Source: DATJFH01 sp035495815 (GTDB lineage Bacteria; Acidobacteriota; Terriglobia; Bryobacterales; Bryobacteraceae). From it: 25,536 nucleotides of DNA. This document shows positions 15,944 through 25,536 of this stretch, piece by piece. Made by a program: the position numbers and the translations under genes. The stretch lies in contig DATJFH010000016.1 in assembly GCA_035495815.1 (NCBI GenBank), positions 1 to 25,536 on the forward strand, in the 5' to 3' direction. The notes beneath the pieces are model-generated. The model was not told where the DNA came from and made no database searches. It saw only the letters and a program-made list of their open reading frames with translations. Position 1 is the first letter of the stretch; every line of letters starts with the position of its first letter.

Positions 15944-15978
15944 CCAGGTTTGATCGTACAACGCCGCGGCGGATCCGT

Positions 15979-16902
15979 TCAGGACAGGGTGATCTTCTGA
16001 CCCAGGTGGGAGATGGCGACGCGCTCGGTTCCAGCCGCTGAATAAAAACGCTCGATGGGCTCGAGCAGGGGCTCGCGGCTCAGTTGGAAGGTTTGGTGAT
16101 GAACGGGGATGAAGCGGTCCGCGCCGGCGTCGTTACCCATCTGCAACGCCTGCTCCGGCGTGCAGTGAGCATGAATCCAGGGGTTATAGGCGCCGATCGG
16201 CATGATGGCAAGATCAAACGGCCTGGACGACTTCAGTCTGCGAAAGCCGGTAGTCATCGCCGTATCGCCGCCGAACAGAATCCGGTACCGGCCCACTTCG
16301 ATTACGTATCCGTTGTAGCCGCGATACGTGTCGGTGCGCATCCTGGCCCCCCAGTGGTTCACCTCGAAGGCGCGAATCCGCGCGGCGCCGGCGCTCGCCG
16401 TCTCATTCCAGCGCAGTTCGCGCACGTCACGATAGCGTCCCTGGCGCACCAGATCGGATGTTTTCGAGGCTGTCACCAGCGACGTGTGGCGGCTTTCGAG
16501 CGCGCGCAGGGAGGGAAGGTCCAAATGATCCATGTGGGCGTGCGAGAGGACCACCAGGTCCACTTTCGGCAAACGGCTCAGAGGAGCCGCCGGCGCCACC
16601 AGCCGCTTCAAGCCGAGTGTCAGCGGGCCGAAGCTCAGACCCACGCGATCGCTGAAAACGGGATCGGTGAGAATCGTGGTTCCATCAGCTTTGATCAGAA
16701 CGGTGCTGTGTCCCAACCAGGAGGCATGCAGTCCGGTGTCGGGCCATGCTTTCGGATCCGGGTGCAACATAGGCTGCGCGATAGGCCTGCCAATCTCACT
16801 CGAGTACTGCTTCCAGAACGTCGGGGCAGCGCGATAAACAAAGGCTCCGAGTCCGGCCAGTCCGGTAGCGCCGGCGCCTCCGATCAGAATCCTGCGACGC
16901 AT
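15979..16902 (-). CDS. Metallo-beta-lactamase-fold hydrolase, NAPE-PLD/UlaG-like
   Basis: A 307-residue protein with an arginine-rich, Tat- or anchor-like N-terminus (MRRRILIGGAGATGLAGLGA) followed by a Lactamase_B_2-type domain. The binuclear metal site is complete: LSHAHMDHLD (His121, His123, Asp125, His126), NHWGAR (His183), GGDTA (Asp213) and PVHHQTF (His268/269). The layout with SWLGHSTVLIKADGTTILTD and MPIGAYNPW is typical of the NAPE-phospholipase D-like branch, which cleaves phosphodiester bonds in lipids or related molecules; the substrate here is unknown. The start at 16902 is 1 base from the upstream deformylase stop. The longer open frame back to 17091 only reads deformylase DNA out of frame and is rejected. 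Confidence 0.88.
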   Translation of the reverse strand: MRRRILIGGAGATGLAGLGAFVYRAAPTFWKQYSSEIGRPIAQPMLHPDPKAWPDTGLHASWLGHSTVLIKADGTTILTDPVFSDRVGLSFGPLTLGLKRLVAPAAPLSRLPKVDLVVLSHAHMDHLDLPSLRALESRHTSLVTASKTSDLVRQGRYRDVRELRWNETASAGAARIRAFEVNHWGARMRTDTYRGYNGYVIEVGRYRILFGGDTAMTTGFRRLKSSRPFDLAIMPIGAYNPWIHAHCTPEQALQMGNDAGADRFIPVHHQTFQLSREPLLEPIERFYSAAGTERVAISHLGQKITLS

Positions 16903-16903
16903 T

Positions 16904-17461
16904 CTACAGTTTACGATGCGCCGGCCCGGTCTTGGGTTGCAAGTTTTCCCTTGCGGGCGCGCCCCGATATCGCCGCTCGTACTCTTCGCGGGTGCAAAGG
17001 CTGAAGCCGTCGATGGCGCGATCGACGGCGAGCACGCCGTCGAGGTGGTCGAGTTCGTGCTGCAGCAGCTCGGAGAAGGCGCCGGACACATCGAGATGGC
17101 GGTCTTCCCCGGCTTGGTCCCGGTAGGCCACCAGCACGGAACGCGCGCGCTCCAGATATACCAGAAGGTGCGGAAACGAAAAGCAGTCGTCCCACAGACG
17201 AAACGTCTCTGCGCTCCGGGAAACCAGACGCGGATTTACCATGGCGTACTCGACGCCTTCCATTTCGATATATATTAGTCGTGTCGGCTCACCGATCTGG
17301 ACAGCGCTAATCCCCCGCCCGAAGCCGTGGGTGCGGCGGAACTCATGCAGTGTGTCGCGCAAATCCCGAAAGATCCGTCCGGCCGTGGTGTAATCGCTAA
17401 GCGGGCTGGAAACGGCCCGTAACAACGGATCGCCCAATTGCAGGATTCGCCGCGCAGGCAT
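16904..17461 (-). CDS. Peptide deformylase-family protein with altered motif 2
   Basis: A 185-residue protein of the peptide deformylase family, which removes the N-formyl group from nascent proteins. Motif 1 is GRGISAVQ (48-55; canonical GxGLAAxQ). Motif 2 is DDCFS (91-95; canonical EGCLS), keeping the metal-binding Cys93. Motif 3 is HELDH (135-139), with both metal His residues and the catalytic Glu. The metal site is therefore intact, but the surroundings are divergent, so this may be a second, specialised deformylase rather than the housekeeping one. The start codon has no Shine-Dalgarno sequence; a TAAAAT hexamer ends 9 bases upstream. The gene diverges from the sugar kinase with only 14 bases between the two start codons. 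Confidence 0.85.
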   Translation of the reverse strand: MPARRILQLGDPLLRAVSSPLSDYTTAGRIFRDLRDTLHEFRRTHGFGRGISAVQIGEPTRLIYIEMEGVEYAMVNPRLVSRSAETFRLWDDCFSFPHLLVYLERARSVLVAYRDQAGEDRHLDVSGAFSELLQHELDHLDGVLAVDRAIDGFSLCTREEYERRYRGAPARENLQPKTGPAHRKL

Positions 17462-17470
17462 AACGAACTT

Positions 17471-17476
17471 ATTTTA
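17471..17476 (-). promoter_or_regulatory. -10 promoter candidate for the deformylase gene
   Basis: On the minus strand TAAAAT (5 of 6 matches) ends 9 bases before the ATG at 17461. Its outermost base coincides with the first base of the divergent kinase start codon. No Shine-Dalgarno site lies between, which fits a near-leaderless mRNA. Confidence 0.4.
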
Positions 17477-18483
17477 TGAAGATATTCTCCAAGGCGCCGT
17501 GCCGTGTGGACCTGGCCGGCGGTACACTCGACATCTGGCCCCTGTATCTGTACCACGCCAACGCGGTGACCCTGAATTTCGCCGTCGACCGCTACGCAAG
17601 CTGCACCCTCGAGACGCGGCCCGATTCCCGCATCGTGCTGCGCTCCCGCGACCTGGGCGGCGAGGAATCGTTCGCGGACCTCGAAGAGCTGCGGAGCGCG
17701 AAAAAATACAAACTGCCGCTGCTGGCATATGTCGTCAAATTTTTCGCCCCGCCGACCGGAATCGAGCTGTCCACCGATTGCGAGGCGCCCGCCGGAGCGG
17801 GCATTTCCGGCTCGTCGACGCTGATTATCGCCATCGCTTCGGCGCTCAACAAGCTGACCGGATCGGGTTATGCGATCGAGAAGCTGCGGGAGATCGCCCA
17901 GAATATCGAAGCCCAGATCATCAACGTGCCGACCGGAGCGCAGGACTACTACCCGGCCATGTACGGCGGCGTGAGCGCGATCGAGCTTTCCCCGCTCGGC
18001 ATCGTACGCAAGGCGATTCCGGTGGATCTGTCCGACCTGAACGAGCGCATCGTGCTGGCCTACACCGGCGAGCCGCGCAATTCGGGCATCAACAACTGGG
18101 AAGTCACCAAGGCGCATATCGACGGAAATACCAAAGTGCGCCGCAACTTCGACCGCATCGCGTCCATCGCCCATGCCATGCGGAGCGCGCTCGAACGGGC
18201 GGATTGGACTGAGGTGGCGCGCCTGCTGCGGGAGGAGTGGAGCAACCGGCGCAAGAACGCGCCCGGTATTTCGACTCCCCTGATCGACCGCCTGATCTCG
18301 GCCACGCGCCGGGCCGGAGCGGAAGGCGCCAAAGTCTGCGGCGCGGGCGGCGGAGGATGCGTCATCTTCCTGGTGAAATCCGGAGCCAAGGCGGCCGTCT
18401 CGGCCGTCATCGAGCGGGAAGGCGCAACGGTCCTCCCGGTGGCGGTGGCGCGGACGGGCGTCAAGACGGAATCCGGACGCTAG
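17476..18483 (+). CDS. GHMP sugar kinase, D-glycero-D-manno-heptose 7-phosphate kinase-like
   Basis: A 335-residue GHMP-family kinase. The N-terminal substrate motif KAPCRVDLAGGTLDIWPLY, the ATP-binding glycine/serine loop PAGAGISGSSTLI (105-117), the segment VPTGAQDYYPAMYGGVSAIE (151-170) and the C-terminal glycine motif CGAGGGGCVIFL (288-299) are all present. The APCRVDLAGG start and GAQD motif are characteristic of the HddA / L-fucose-kinase-like branch, which phosphorylates the anomeric carbon of heptose-7-phosphate or related sugars on the way to GDP-activated sugars. No nucleotidyltransferase or heptose isomerase lies beside it, so heptose is only the likeliest substrate. It starts 14 bases from the deformylase start and its stop touches the next ATG. 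Confidence 0.88.
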   Translation: MKIFSKAPCRVDLAGGTLDIWPLYLYHANAVTLNFAVDRYASCTLETRPDSRIVLRSRDLGGEESFADLEELRSAKKYKLPLLAYVVKFFAPPTGIELSTDCEAPAGAGISGSSTLIIAIASALNKLTGSGYAIEKLREIAQNIEAQIINVPTGAQDYYPAMYGGVSAIELSPLGIVRKAIPVDLSDLNERIVLAYTGEPRNSGINNWEVTKAHIDGNTKVRRNFDRIASIAHAMRSALERADWTEVARLLREEWSNRRKNAPGISTPLIDRLISATRRAGAEGAKVCGAGGGGCVIFLVKSGAKAAVSAVIEREGATVLPVAVARTGVKTESGR

Positions 18484-19332
18484 ATGTCACCGGGCTGGAG
18501 TCTGCGCGTCGGAGTTTATCTTGTCATCTACATTCTGGCCGCGCGTGTTTTGGCCCCCGTGCTGATTTGGCTCGCCGGATACCTCGCCGGCGTCACCTGG
18601 AGCCAGTTGGCGTCGGCTCTGGCGGCGAACTGGATCGCGCTGCGGATCTTTGGAAAGCGACGGCTCAGGGATGTGGGCCTCGCCTGGGACGCCGCCGCGA
18701 TTCGGAACCTCGGATGGGGAGTATTGGGAGGCGCCGCTGCGGCTGCTCTGGTGCTTGTGCCGCCTTTGGCCCTTCATGCCGCGCGGCTGGTCCCCGTACA
18801 GGAATCGCAGGCGCGCTGGGATATTTTTCTCTTTACCTCGCTTTCCCTGCTGGCCGGGGCCGCGGGAGAGGAAATCCTCTTCCGTGGCTACGGATTCCAG
18901 GTTCTGCTCGGGGTGTGGGGTCCCTACACAACCATCTGCACCGTCGCCGCGGTGTTTGGCGCGCTGCACGCCATGAATCCCAACGCCACCTGGCTCTCCA
19001 TGCTCAATACCTCAGGCTTCGGCGCTCTGTTCGGATACGCCTTTTTGCGCAGCCGGGACCTGTGGCTGCCCATCGGCCTGCACTACGGCTGGAATTTTAC
19101 ACTGCCCCTTTTTGGCGTCAACCTGAGCGGGCTTACAATGAAGTTGACGGGCCACGCTATCGAGTGGAACGTAAGTTCCACCTGGAGCGGCGGTGATTAC
19201 GGACCGGAAGGAAGTGTTTTGACTAGCATCGTCCTGGCGCCGCTGGCGATTTATCTTTGGAAAGCGCCGGTCCGGCCGCGTCCGTCAGAGGTCATCCCAT
19301 GCGAACCTGGTTCTCCCTCGCCCTCGCCCTGA
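18484..19332 (+). CDS. CPBP-family intramembrane metalloprotease
   Basis: A 282-residue multi-pass membrane protein of the CPBP (Abi / Rce1-like) family. The three conserved active-site motifs are intact: EEILFRGY (Glu129, Glu130, Arg134), FGALH (Phe158, His162) and HYGWN (His200, Asn204), placed in predicted transmembrane helices as expected. Several further hydrophobic helices precede them (VYLVIYILAARVLAPVLIWL, GVLGGAAAAALVLVPPLAL). Family members cleave prenylated or other membrane proteins, or handle bacteriocin-type substrates; here the target is unknown. The ATG follows the kinase stop immediately, and the C-terminal 34 bases overlap the next gene, so the three genes form one tightly coupled unit. 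The last dozen residues, rich in Ser/Pro, are probably a by-product of this overlap. Confidence 0.92.
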   Translation: MSPGWSLRVGVYLVIYILAARVLAPVLIWLAGYLAGVTWSQLASALAANWIALRIFGKRRLRDVGLAWDAAAIRNLGWGVLGGAAAAALVLVPPLALHAARLVPVQESQARWDIFLFTSLSLLAGAAGEEILFRGYGFQVLLGVWGPYTTICTVAAVFGALHAMNPNATWLSMLNTSGFGALFGYAFLRSRDLWLPIGLHYGWNFTLPLFGVNLSGLTMKLTGHAIEWNVSSTWSGGDYGPEGSVLTSIVLAPLAIYLWKAPVRPRPSEVIPCEPGSPSPSP

Positions 19333-20078
19333 CAGCTCCCCTGCTTTGGGCCGAAGACAAGCTCGGCTTCGACGATCGCATCGAGATCGTGCGGGGTCTT
19401 ACCGCCGAATATGCCACGCTCAAAGGTTACCTGCCCCGGTCGAAGAAGCCGCTGGTAGTGGAATCGACCGGGAAGTATGACGCCAAACAGTGGGAGGAAA
19501 TCGGCAAGGAGCTTGGCCCGGCCGCGCGGAAGGGGGACCTGGTCCAGATTACGAAGGTGACTCTGGAGAAGGATCGGATCCTGCTCGAAATCAACGGCGG
19601 CATCAAAAGCGGACGGAAATGGTACGACCGGATCGAGGTCGGAATGGGCAATTCCACGGGGCCGATCGGCCAGAGCGGCACGCCCACGGCAGGCACCTAC
19701 ATGGCGATCGTCTTCCACAAGCCGCTGGGTCCGATGAAGGCGGCCGACATAAAGAAGATCCTGGCGCCCATCTTCGACTTCGAGAAGCACAGCGCCACCG
19801 AACTGTACGTCGACAACCTCCCTCCCGAGATCCAGCAGGCCATCAAAGACAAGCGCGCGAAGGAAGGCATGGACCGGGAACAGGTGCTGCTGGCCATGGG
19901 ACGTCCCGTGAACAAGTCGCGAGAGACCAAGGACGGATTGGAACTGGAGGACTGGATCTACGGCAAGTCACCCGGCCGCATCACTTTCGTCACCTTCAAC
20001 GGGAACAAGGTGATCAAAGTCAAGGAATCCTACGCCGGTTTGGGCGCCGAAGCCGCCGCACCGCTGAAGGCACAGTAA
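19299..20078 (+). CDS. Secreted protein with BamE/SmpA-like C-terminal domain
   Basis: A 259-residue protein of unknown role. Starting at ATG 19299 gives a clean Sec leader (MRTWFSLALALTAPLLWAED), and an AGAGG site lies 7 bases before; an upstream ATG at 19257 would hide the leader. The mature part is charged and soluble, with DRIEIVRGLTAEYATLKGYL and a beta-rich middle ending EINGGIKSGRKWYDRIEVGM. The C-terminal segment KEGMDREQVLLAMGRPVNKS, then LEDWIYGKSPGRITFVTFNG, follows the 'eqV..lGxP...... W.Y....... v.F..gkv' pattern of SmpA/OmlA (BamE)-like domains, which interact with other envelope proteins. That resemblance is by eye. There is no lipobox Cys. It overlaps the CPBP protease gene by 34 bases. 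Confidence 0.8.
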   Translation: MRTWFSLALALTAPLLWAEDKLGFDDRIEIVRGLTAEYATLKGYLPRSKKPLVVESTGKYDAKQWEEIGKELGPAARKGDLVQITKVTLEKDRILLEINGGIKSGRKWYDRIEVGMGNSTGPIGQSGTPTAGTYMAIVFHKPLGPMKAADIKKILAPIFDFEKHSATELYVDNLPPEIQQAIKDKRAKEGMDREQVLLAMGRPVNKSRETKDGLELEDWIYGKSPGRITFVTFNGNKVIKVKESYAGLGAEAAAPLKAQ

Positions 20079-20089
20079 CCCAGCGGCTT
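20050..20089 (+). terminator. Possible terminator hairpin at the end of the kinase-CPBP-BamE-like unit
   Basis: AAGCCGC (20050-20056) pairs with GCGGCTT (20083-20089). Alternatively CCGCTG (20061-20066) pairs with CAGCGG (20081-20086), followed by CTTT. The stem spans the stop codon and lies between two convergent genes whose stops are 16 bases apart. Confidence 0.3.
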
Positions 20090-20094
20090 TCCAT

Positions 20095-20838
20095 CTAGCG
20101 CTCTGCCGGAGCCATATCCCCGCCCAACCATCTCAGCGCGTTTAGCAGCAGAATCTGGAACCGCTCATCCCGCCAGGTCTCGTCGGGATGTCCCAAGGCC
20201 GTGTAGAAAACCCGTCCCGCCCCGTAATCCCGGTACCAGGCCAGCGGGAAATCTCCGTCGTCCCGGGCGATCCCGGGCGCGGCAAGGTCGACCGAACTCG
20301 TGTCCAGTGACAGCAGCACGTGCACGCGGTCGCGCGAAAAATCCCGGAACTGGTAAATCTCGTCGGCTATCCGAAAATTGGCTTCCAGTCCCCGCGCCAA
20401 CGGACTATCCAGCTCCTCCACCCGCACCACCACTTCCTGGGTCCACGGGTGGCCGTTGAAATAGGCCCCGATCATCTCGCCGTATTCCGGCCAGTTATAG
20501 AAGGTGTCCGTCGCCGAATGCGCACCGCCGAACCCCTTTCCCTCGTGGACGAAATTCAGCATGTCCGCCTTCTGGCGATCGTTCAGATCCAGCTCGCCGC
20601 TGGTGAAGAAGTACAGGATGTCGAATTCCCGCAGAGTGTCAGCCGAGATGAGCGACAAGTCCTCGCTGCAAAGCACGTCGAACTCGCCCGTCCGGGCTCC
20701 CAGGTCCTTCATGACTTCGCAGGATGCAGGCAAACTGCCGTGGACGAACCCGGCAGAGTGAGTGAAGTATAGAACCCGCTTCGGGGCGGCGGCAGCCGCC
20801 AAGGAGCAGAGCAGCAGGACAGCGGTTGGCTTGTACAT
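20095..20838 (-). CDS. ThuA-domain protein, exported
   Basis: A 247-residue protein of the ThuA (trehalose-utilisation-like) family with a class I glutamine-amidotransferase-type fold. A Sec leader (MYKPTAVLLLCSLAAAAAPK) precedes the domain. Typical ThuA stretches follow: RVLYFTHSAGFVHGS, ILYFFTSGELDLNDRQK, GKGFGGAHSATDTFYNWPEY, GHPWTQEVVVRV, then DEIYQFRDF and GRVFYTALGHPDETWRDERF. ThuA proteins are linked to sugar metabolism and often occur in secreted form in Acidobacteriota and Planctomycetota, but the reaction is not established. The start at 20838 is chosen because it yields the leader and has GAGGGG just upstream; the open frame extends back to 20985 without conserved sequence. It diverges from aceE, sharing an 80-base intergenic region. 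Confidence 0.88.
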   Translation of the reverse strand: MYKPTAVLLLCSLAAAAAPKRVLYFTHSAGFVHGSLPASCEVMKDLGARTGEFDVLCSEDLSLISADTLREFDILYFFTSGELDLNDRQKADMLNFVHEGKGFGGAHSATDTFYNWPEYGEMIGAYFNGHPWTQEVVVRVEELDSPLARGLEANFRIADEIYQFRDFSRDRVHVLLSLDTSSVDLAAPGIARDDGDFPLAWYRDYGAGRVFYTALGHPDETWRDERFQILLLNALRWLGGDMAPAER

Positions 20839-20900
20839 ATGCCCCTCTTCCCTTGATTTTGGCACGTTCGGCGCGGGAAAGGAGCATCCAGCTGATGACT

Positions 20901-20906
20901 TATAAT
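20901..20906 (+). promoter_or_regulatory. -10 promoter element overlapping the aceE leader
   Basis: A perfect TATAAT abuts the GGAGGTGA Shine-Dalgarno sequence (20907-20914) and ends 12 bases before ATG 20919. If it were the active -10, transcription would start inside or just after the Shine-Dalgarno sequence. No good -35 is visible at normal spacing. Confidence 0.4.
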
Positions 20907-20918
20907 GGAGGTGAGCCC

Positions 20919-23585
<2,667 letters not shown>

Positions 23586-23647
23586 CCGCGCCGTCTGCCG
23601 GATTTCGAAAATCACGGTCCAAACGCCGGGACGCACTGTCCAAGGCT

Positions 23648-25536
23648 TCAGTCGTAACGCAAGGCAACCATCGGATCGATCTGGCTGGCCCGATGTGCGG
23701 GGATCAGGCCGGCGGCGCTGGCCGCCGCGATCAATACGATGATCGTGACGCCGGCGGTCCAGGGGTCGGACGCCTTCACTCCATAGAGCTGAGCAGCGAC
23801 AAACCGGCCCAGGCCAACGGCCGCCGGAATTCCGACGGCCAATCCGATCGCCAGCAGAAGAAGAACCTCCTTCATCACCAGCCAGAACACCACACCGGGC
23901 CGTGCTCCGAGCGCCATCCGTAAACCCATCTCCTTCGTCCTCTGGGCCACGACAAACGCCATCACGCCGTAGAGCCCGATCACCGCCAGAAGCGTCGCCA
24001 GACCGCCGAAACCGGCCGACAACAGCGCGATCAGCCGCTCCGTCAGCACGATCTGGTCAAGCTGAGCCCCCAGTGTTTTCATCTCGTACACCGGCATCGA
24101 CGCGTTCAGGTTCTTCACCTCGTTCCTCAGCGCGCTGTAGGCGGACGACACACCCATCGTCGTCCGGACGTAGAACGCCGCGCTGCCCTTTCCCCAGTTG
24201 GGCGTGAATACCTGCCGCCGCACTCCCTCGCGCGGCCCTTCATATAACGTATCGGCGACGACCCCCACGATCTCGACATCCAGCTTCGTTCCCGGCGCGC
24301 TTCCTCTCCCGAGGTGTCTGCCAACCGCGCTGTTCTTGCCGAAATAGTGCTCGGCAAAACGGCGATTCACGATTGCCACCTTGGAATTTTCCTTGATGTC
24401 CCGCGAATCGAAATCGCGGCCTTCGAGAACAGGAATGCCCATGGTGGCAAAGTACCCCGGCGAGGGCGCATTCATGAACGCCTGCATGTTCTCGCCATCC
24501 TGAGCCTGGTGGCCTTCCACCGTCACGCTGCTGTCCCATTCCCAGCCGTGCAAGAGAGGCACCGTAAGCAGGGCCGCCGATTTCACGCCGGGGAGGGCTC
24601 GAATCCGATCGAGAAGCTCCTGGTAAAAGTGCACGGTCCGCGGAGCGTCGTAACCATTCAGCGCCGGCGATAGCTGGAACGTCACCAGGTTGTCGATATC
24701 GCGAAATCCGGTGTCGGTCGCCTTCAGGTTCTGGAGGCTCTTCACGAACAGCCCCGCGCCGAACAACAGTAGAAAACTCAGAGCCACCTGCGCGCTCACC
24801 AGGCCTTTGCGCATGAACAGGGACCCGCCGCCACCCGCGATCGATCCCACGGTGTCTTTCAGGGTTCCCCAGAGATCGGGACGGCTTGCCCGTAGGGCCG
24901 GCGCCAGGCCGAAGATCAAGCCCGTAAGGAACGTCAGCGTGAGCGTAAACAGGAGAACGCGCAGATCCGGCTCCGGACGGATCAGCAGCGGGTTTCCTTC
25001 CGACGGGACCAGCGCCAGCAGCCCGCGCGTCAGCGCGGAGGCCAAACCGATTCCACACAGACTGCCCGCCACCGACAGCGCCAGGCTCTCGACCAGCATC
25101 TGCCGCAGCAACTGGCCGCGCGACGCTCCGATCGACAACCGTACGGCAATTTCCTTCTGCCGCGCAAACGCCCTGGCGATCAGAAGATTGGCGACATTGG
25201 CGCAGGCGATCAGCAGAACCAGCCCCACCATGCACATGAGCACGATCAGCGCCGTCGAAAAGCTGTTTCGCAGGCTCGAATACCCGGTGGCGGCCTTCTC
25301 GACGTGGAGCGTCCCTTTCAGAAACTGCTCCCGGCCGTAGGCGGTCCAGTTCCGGGCTGAAGCCAGCGTTGCCTCGTATTCGCGGATCTGATGAAAGAGC
25401 CCCTGCATCGGCGCCTGCGCCGACGCCGCGGTGAAGCCCGGCTTCAGCCGCGCGAAGACCTGCACCCAGCGCGCACGCCGGTCTTCCACTTCCAGCCAGC
25501 TCCAGTCCGGCGCCATTATCGGCTTCATCAGGATCG
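23648..25536 (-). CDS. MacB/FtsX-type permease, duplicated-domain 'ADOP' family (5' end outside window)
   Basis: The visible 629 or so residues hold two permease units: the end of a first MacB-like periplasmic domain, an FtsX core (STALIVLMCMVGLVLLIACA then QKEIAVRLSIGASRGQLLRQ), a helix pair with GLIFGLAPALRASRPDL, a second periplasmic domain beginning with MRKGLVSAQVALSFLLLFGA, and a second FtsX core (LATLLAVIGLYGVMAFVVAQ, RTKEMGLRMALGARPGVVFW) ending PMVALRYD. This architecture is that of the acidobacterial duplicated orphan permeases, which lack a neighbouring ATPase; none is seen here. The Met at 25526-25528 is probably internal, since the first MacB domain is truncated and the frame stays open to the window edge. 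Substrate unknown, possibly peptide or lipid export. Confidence 0.92.
   Translation of the reverse strand, partial: ILMKPIMAPDWSWLEVEDRRARWVQVFARLKPGFTAASAQAPMQGLFHQIREYEATLASARNWTAYGREQFLKGTLHVEKAATGYSSLRNSFSTALIVLMCMVGLVLLIACANVANLLIARAFARQKEIAVRLSIGASRGQLLRQMLVESLALSVAGSLCGIGLASALTRGLLALVPSEGNPLLIRPEPDLRVLLFTLTLTFLTGLIFGLAPALRASRPDLWGTLKDTVGSIAGGGGSLFMRKGLVSAQVALSFLLLFGAGLFVKSLQNLKATDTGFRDIDNLVTFQLSPALNGYDAPRTVHFYQELLDRIRALPGVKSAALLTVPLLHGWEWDSSVTVEGHQAQDGENMQAFMNAPSPGYFATMGIPVLEGRDFDSRDIKENSKVAIVNRRFAEHYFGKNSAVGRHLGRGSAPGTKLDVEIVGVVADTLYEGPREGVRRQVFTPNWGKGSAAFYVRTTMGVSSAYSALRNEVKNLNASMPVYEMKTLGAQLDQIVLTERLIALLSAGFGGLATLLAVIGLYGVMAFVVAQRTKEMGLRMALGARPGVVFWLVMKEVLLLLAIGLAVGIPAAVGLGRFVAAQLYGVKASDPWTAGVTIIVLIAAASAAGLIPAHRASQIDPMVALRYD

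Noticed and set aside
15944..15961. TTG start of gmd six codons upstream
   Set aside because: There is no ribosome-binding site, and the added residues are not typical of Gmd N-termini; ATG 15943 fits the family.
16903..17091. N-terminal extension of the metallo-hydrolase
   Set aside because: The extra 63 residues are Ser/Pro/Thr-rich out-of-frame reading of the deformylase gene. The Met at 16902 directly precedes the Arg-rich leader.

Overview
The window looks like a chromosomal segment of a GC-rich Acidobacteriota bacterium, most likely a Bryobacterales/Solibacter-type member. The reasons are protein content: an Oar-like TonB receptor end, a DUF1592/DUF1587 cytochrome with a DUF1552 partner and a periplasmic ankyrin protein, a duplicated-domain MacB/FtsX permease without ATPase (the 'ADOP' type typical of Acidobacteriota), and many secreted enzymes with Tat-like or Sec leaders. 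This assignment is inferred from gene families, not from a marker gene.

Layout. (1) 1-833: C-terminal end of a TonB-dependent receptor. (2) 834-2275: a gene graveyard holding a frameshifted class V aminotransferase (+) abutting the tail of a decayed secreted protein (-). (3) 2276-7451: a tightly packed operon of diheme-type DUF1592 protein, Tat-exported DUF1552 protein and secreted ankyrin-repeat protein. A GTG-started 59-residue membrane protein follows (7516-7695). (4) 7722-9077 (-): a sugar-isomerase-like TIM barrel and an unknown 143-residue protein. (5) 9144-11512: two tandem FMN-dependent alpha-hydroxy-acid oxidases overlapping by 4 bp. (6) 11563-13903: an alpha/beta-hydrolase esterase plus a sialate O-acetylesterase-type enzyme, driven by a perfect TATAAT. 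(7) 14102-14899: SAM hydrolase (DUF62). (8) 14906-17461 (-): peptide deformylase-like protein, metallo-beta-lactamase-fold hydrolase and GDP-mannose 4,6-dehydratase. (9) 17476-20078: HddA-like GHMP sugar kinase, CPBP membrane protease and a secreted protein with a BamE-like tail. (10) 20095-20838 (-): ThuA-domain protein, divergent from aceE (pyruvate dehydrogenase E1, 20919-23585). (11) 23648-25536 (-): ADOP permease, cut by the window edge.

Themes. Much of the window serves envelope and carbohydrate work: polymer import, carbohydrate deacetylation, sugar isomerisation, GDP-sugar synthesis and heptose-type sugar phosphorylation. aceE is the one clear central-metabolism gene. No tRNA, rRNA, CRISPR array, insertion sequence or integrase was seen. 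The best candidate for an undescribed system is the DUF1592-DUF1552-ankyrin operon. A second theme is regulatory: several genes that lack a Shine-Dalgarno sequence have a -10-like hexamer only 9-10 bases before the start codon, suggesting near-leaderless mRNAs.
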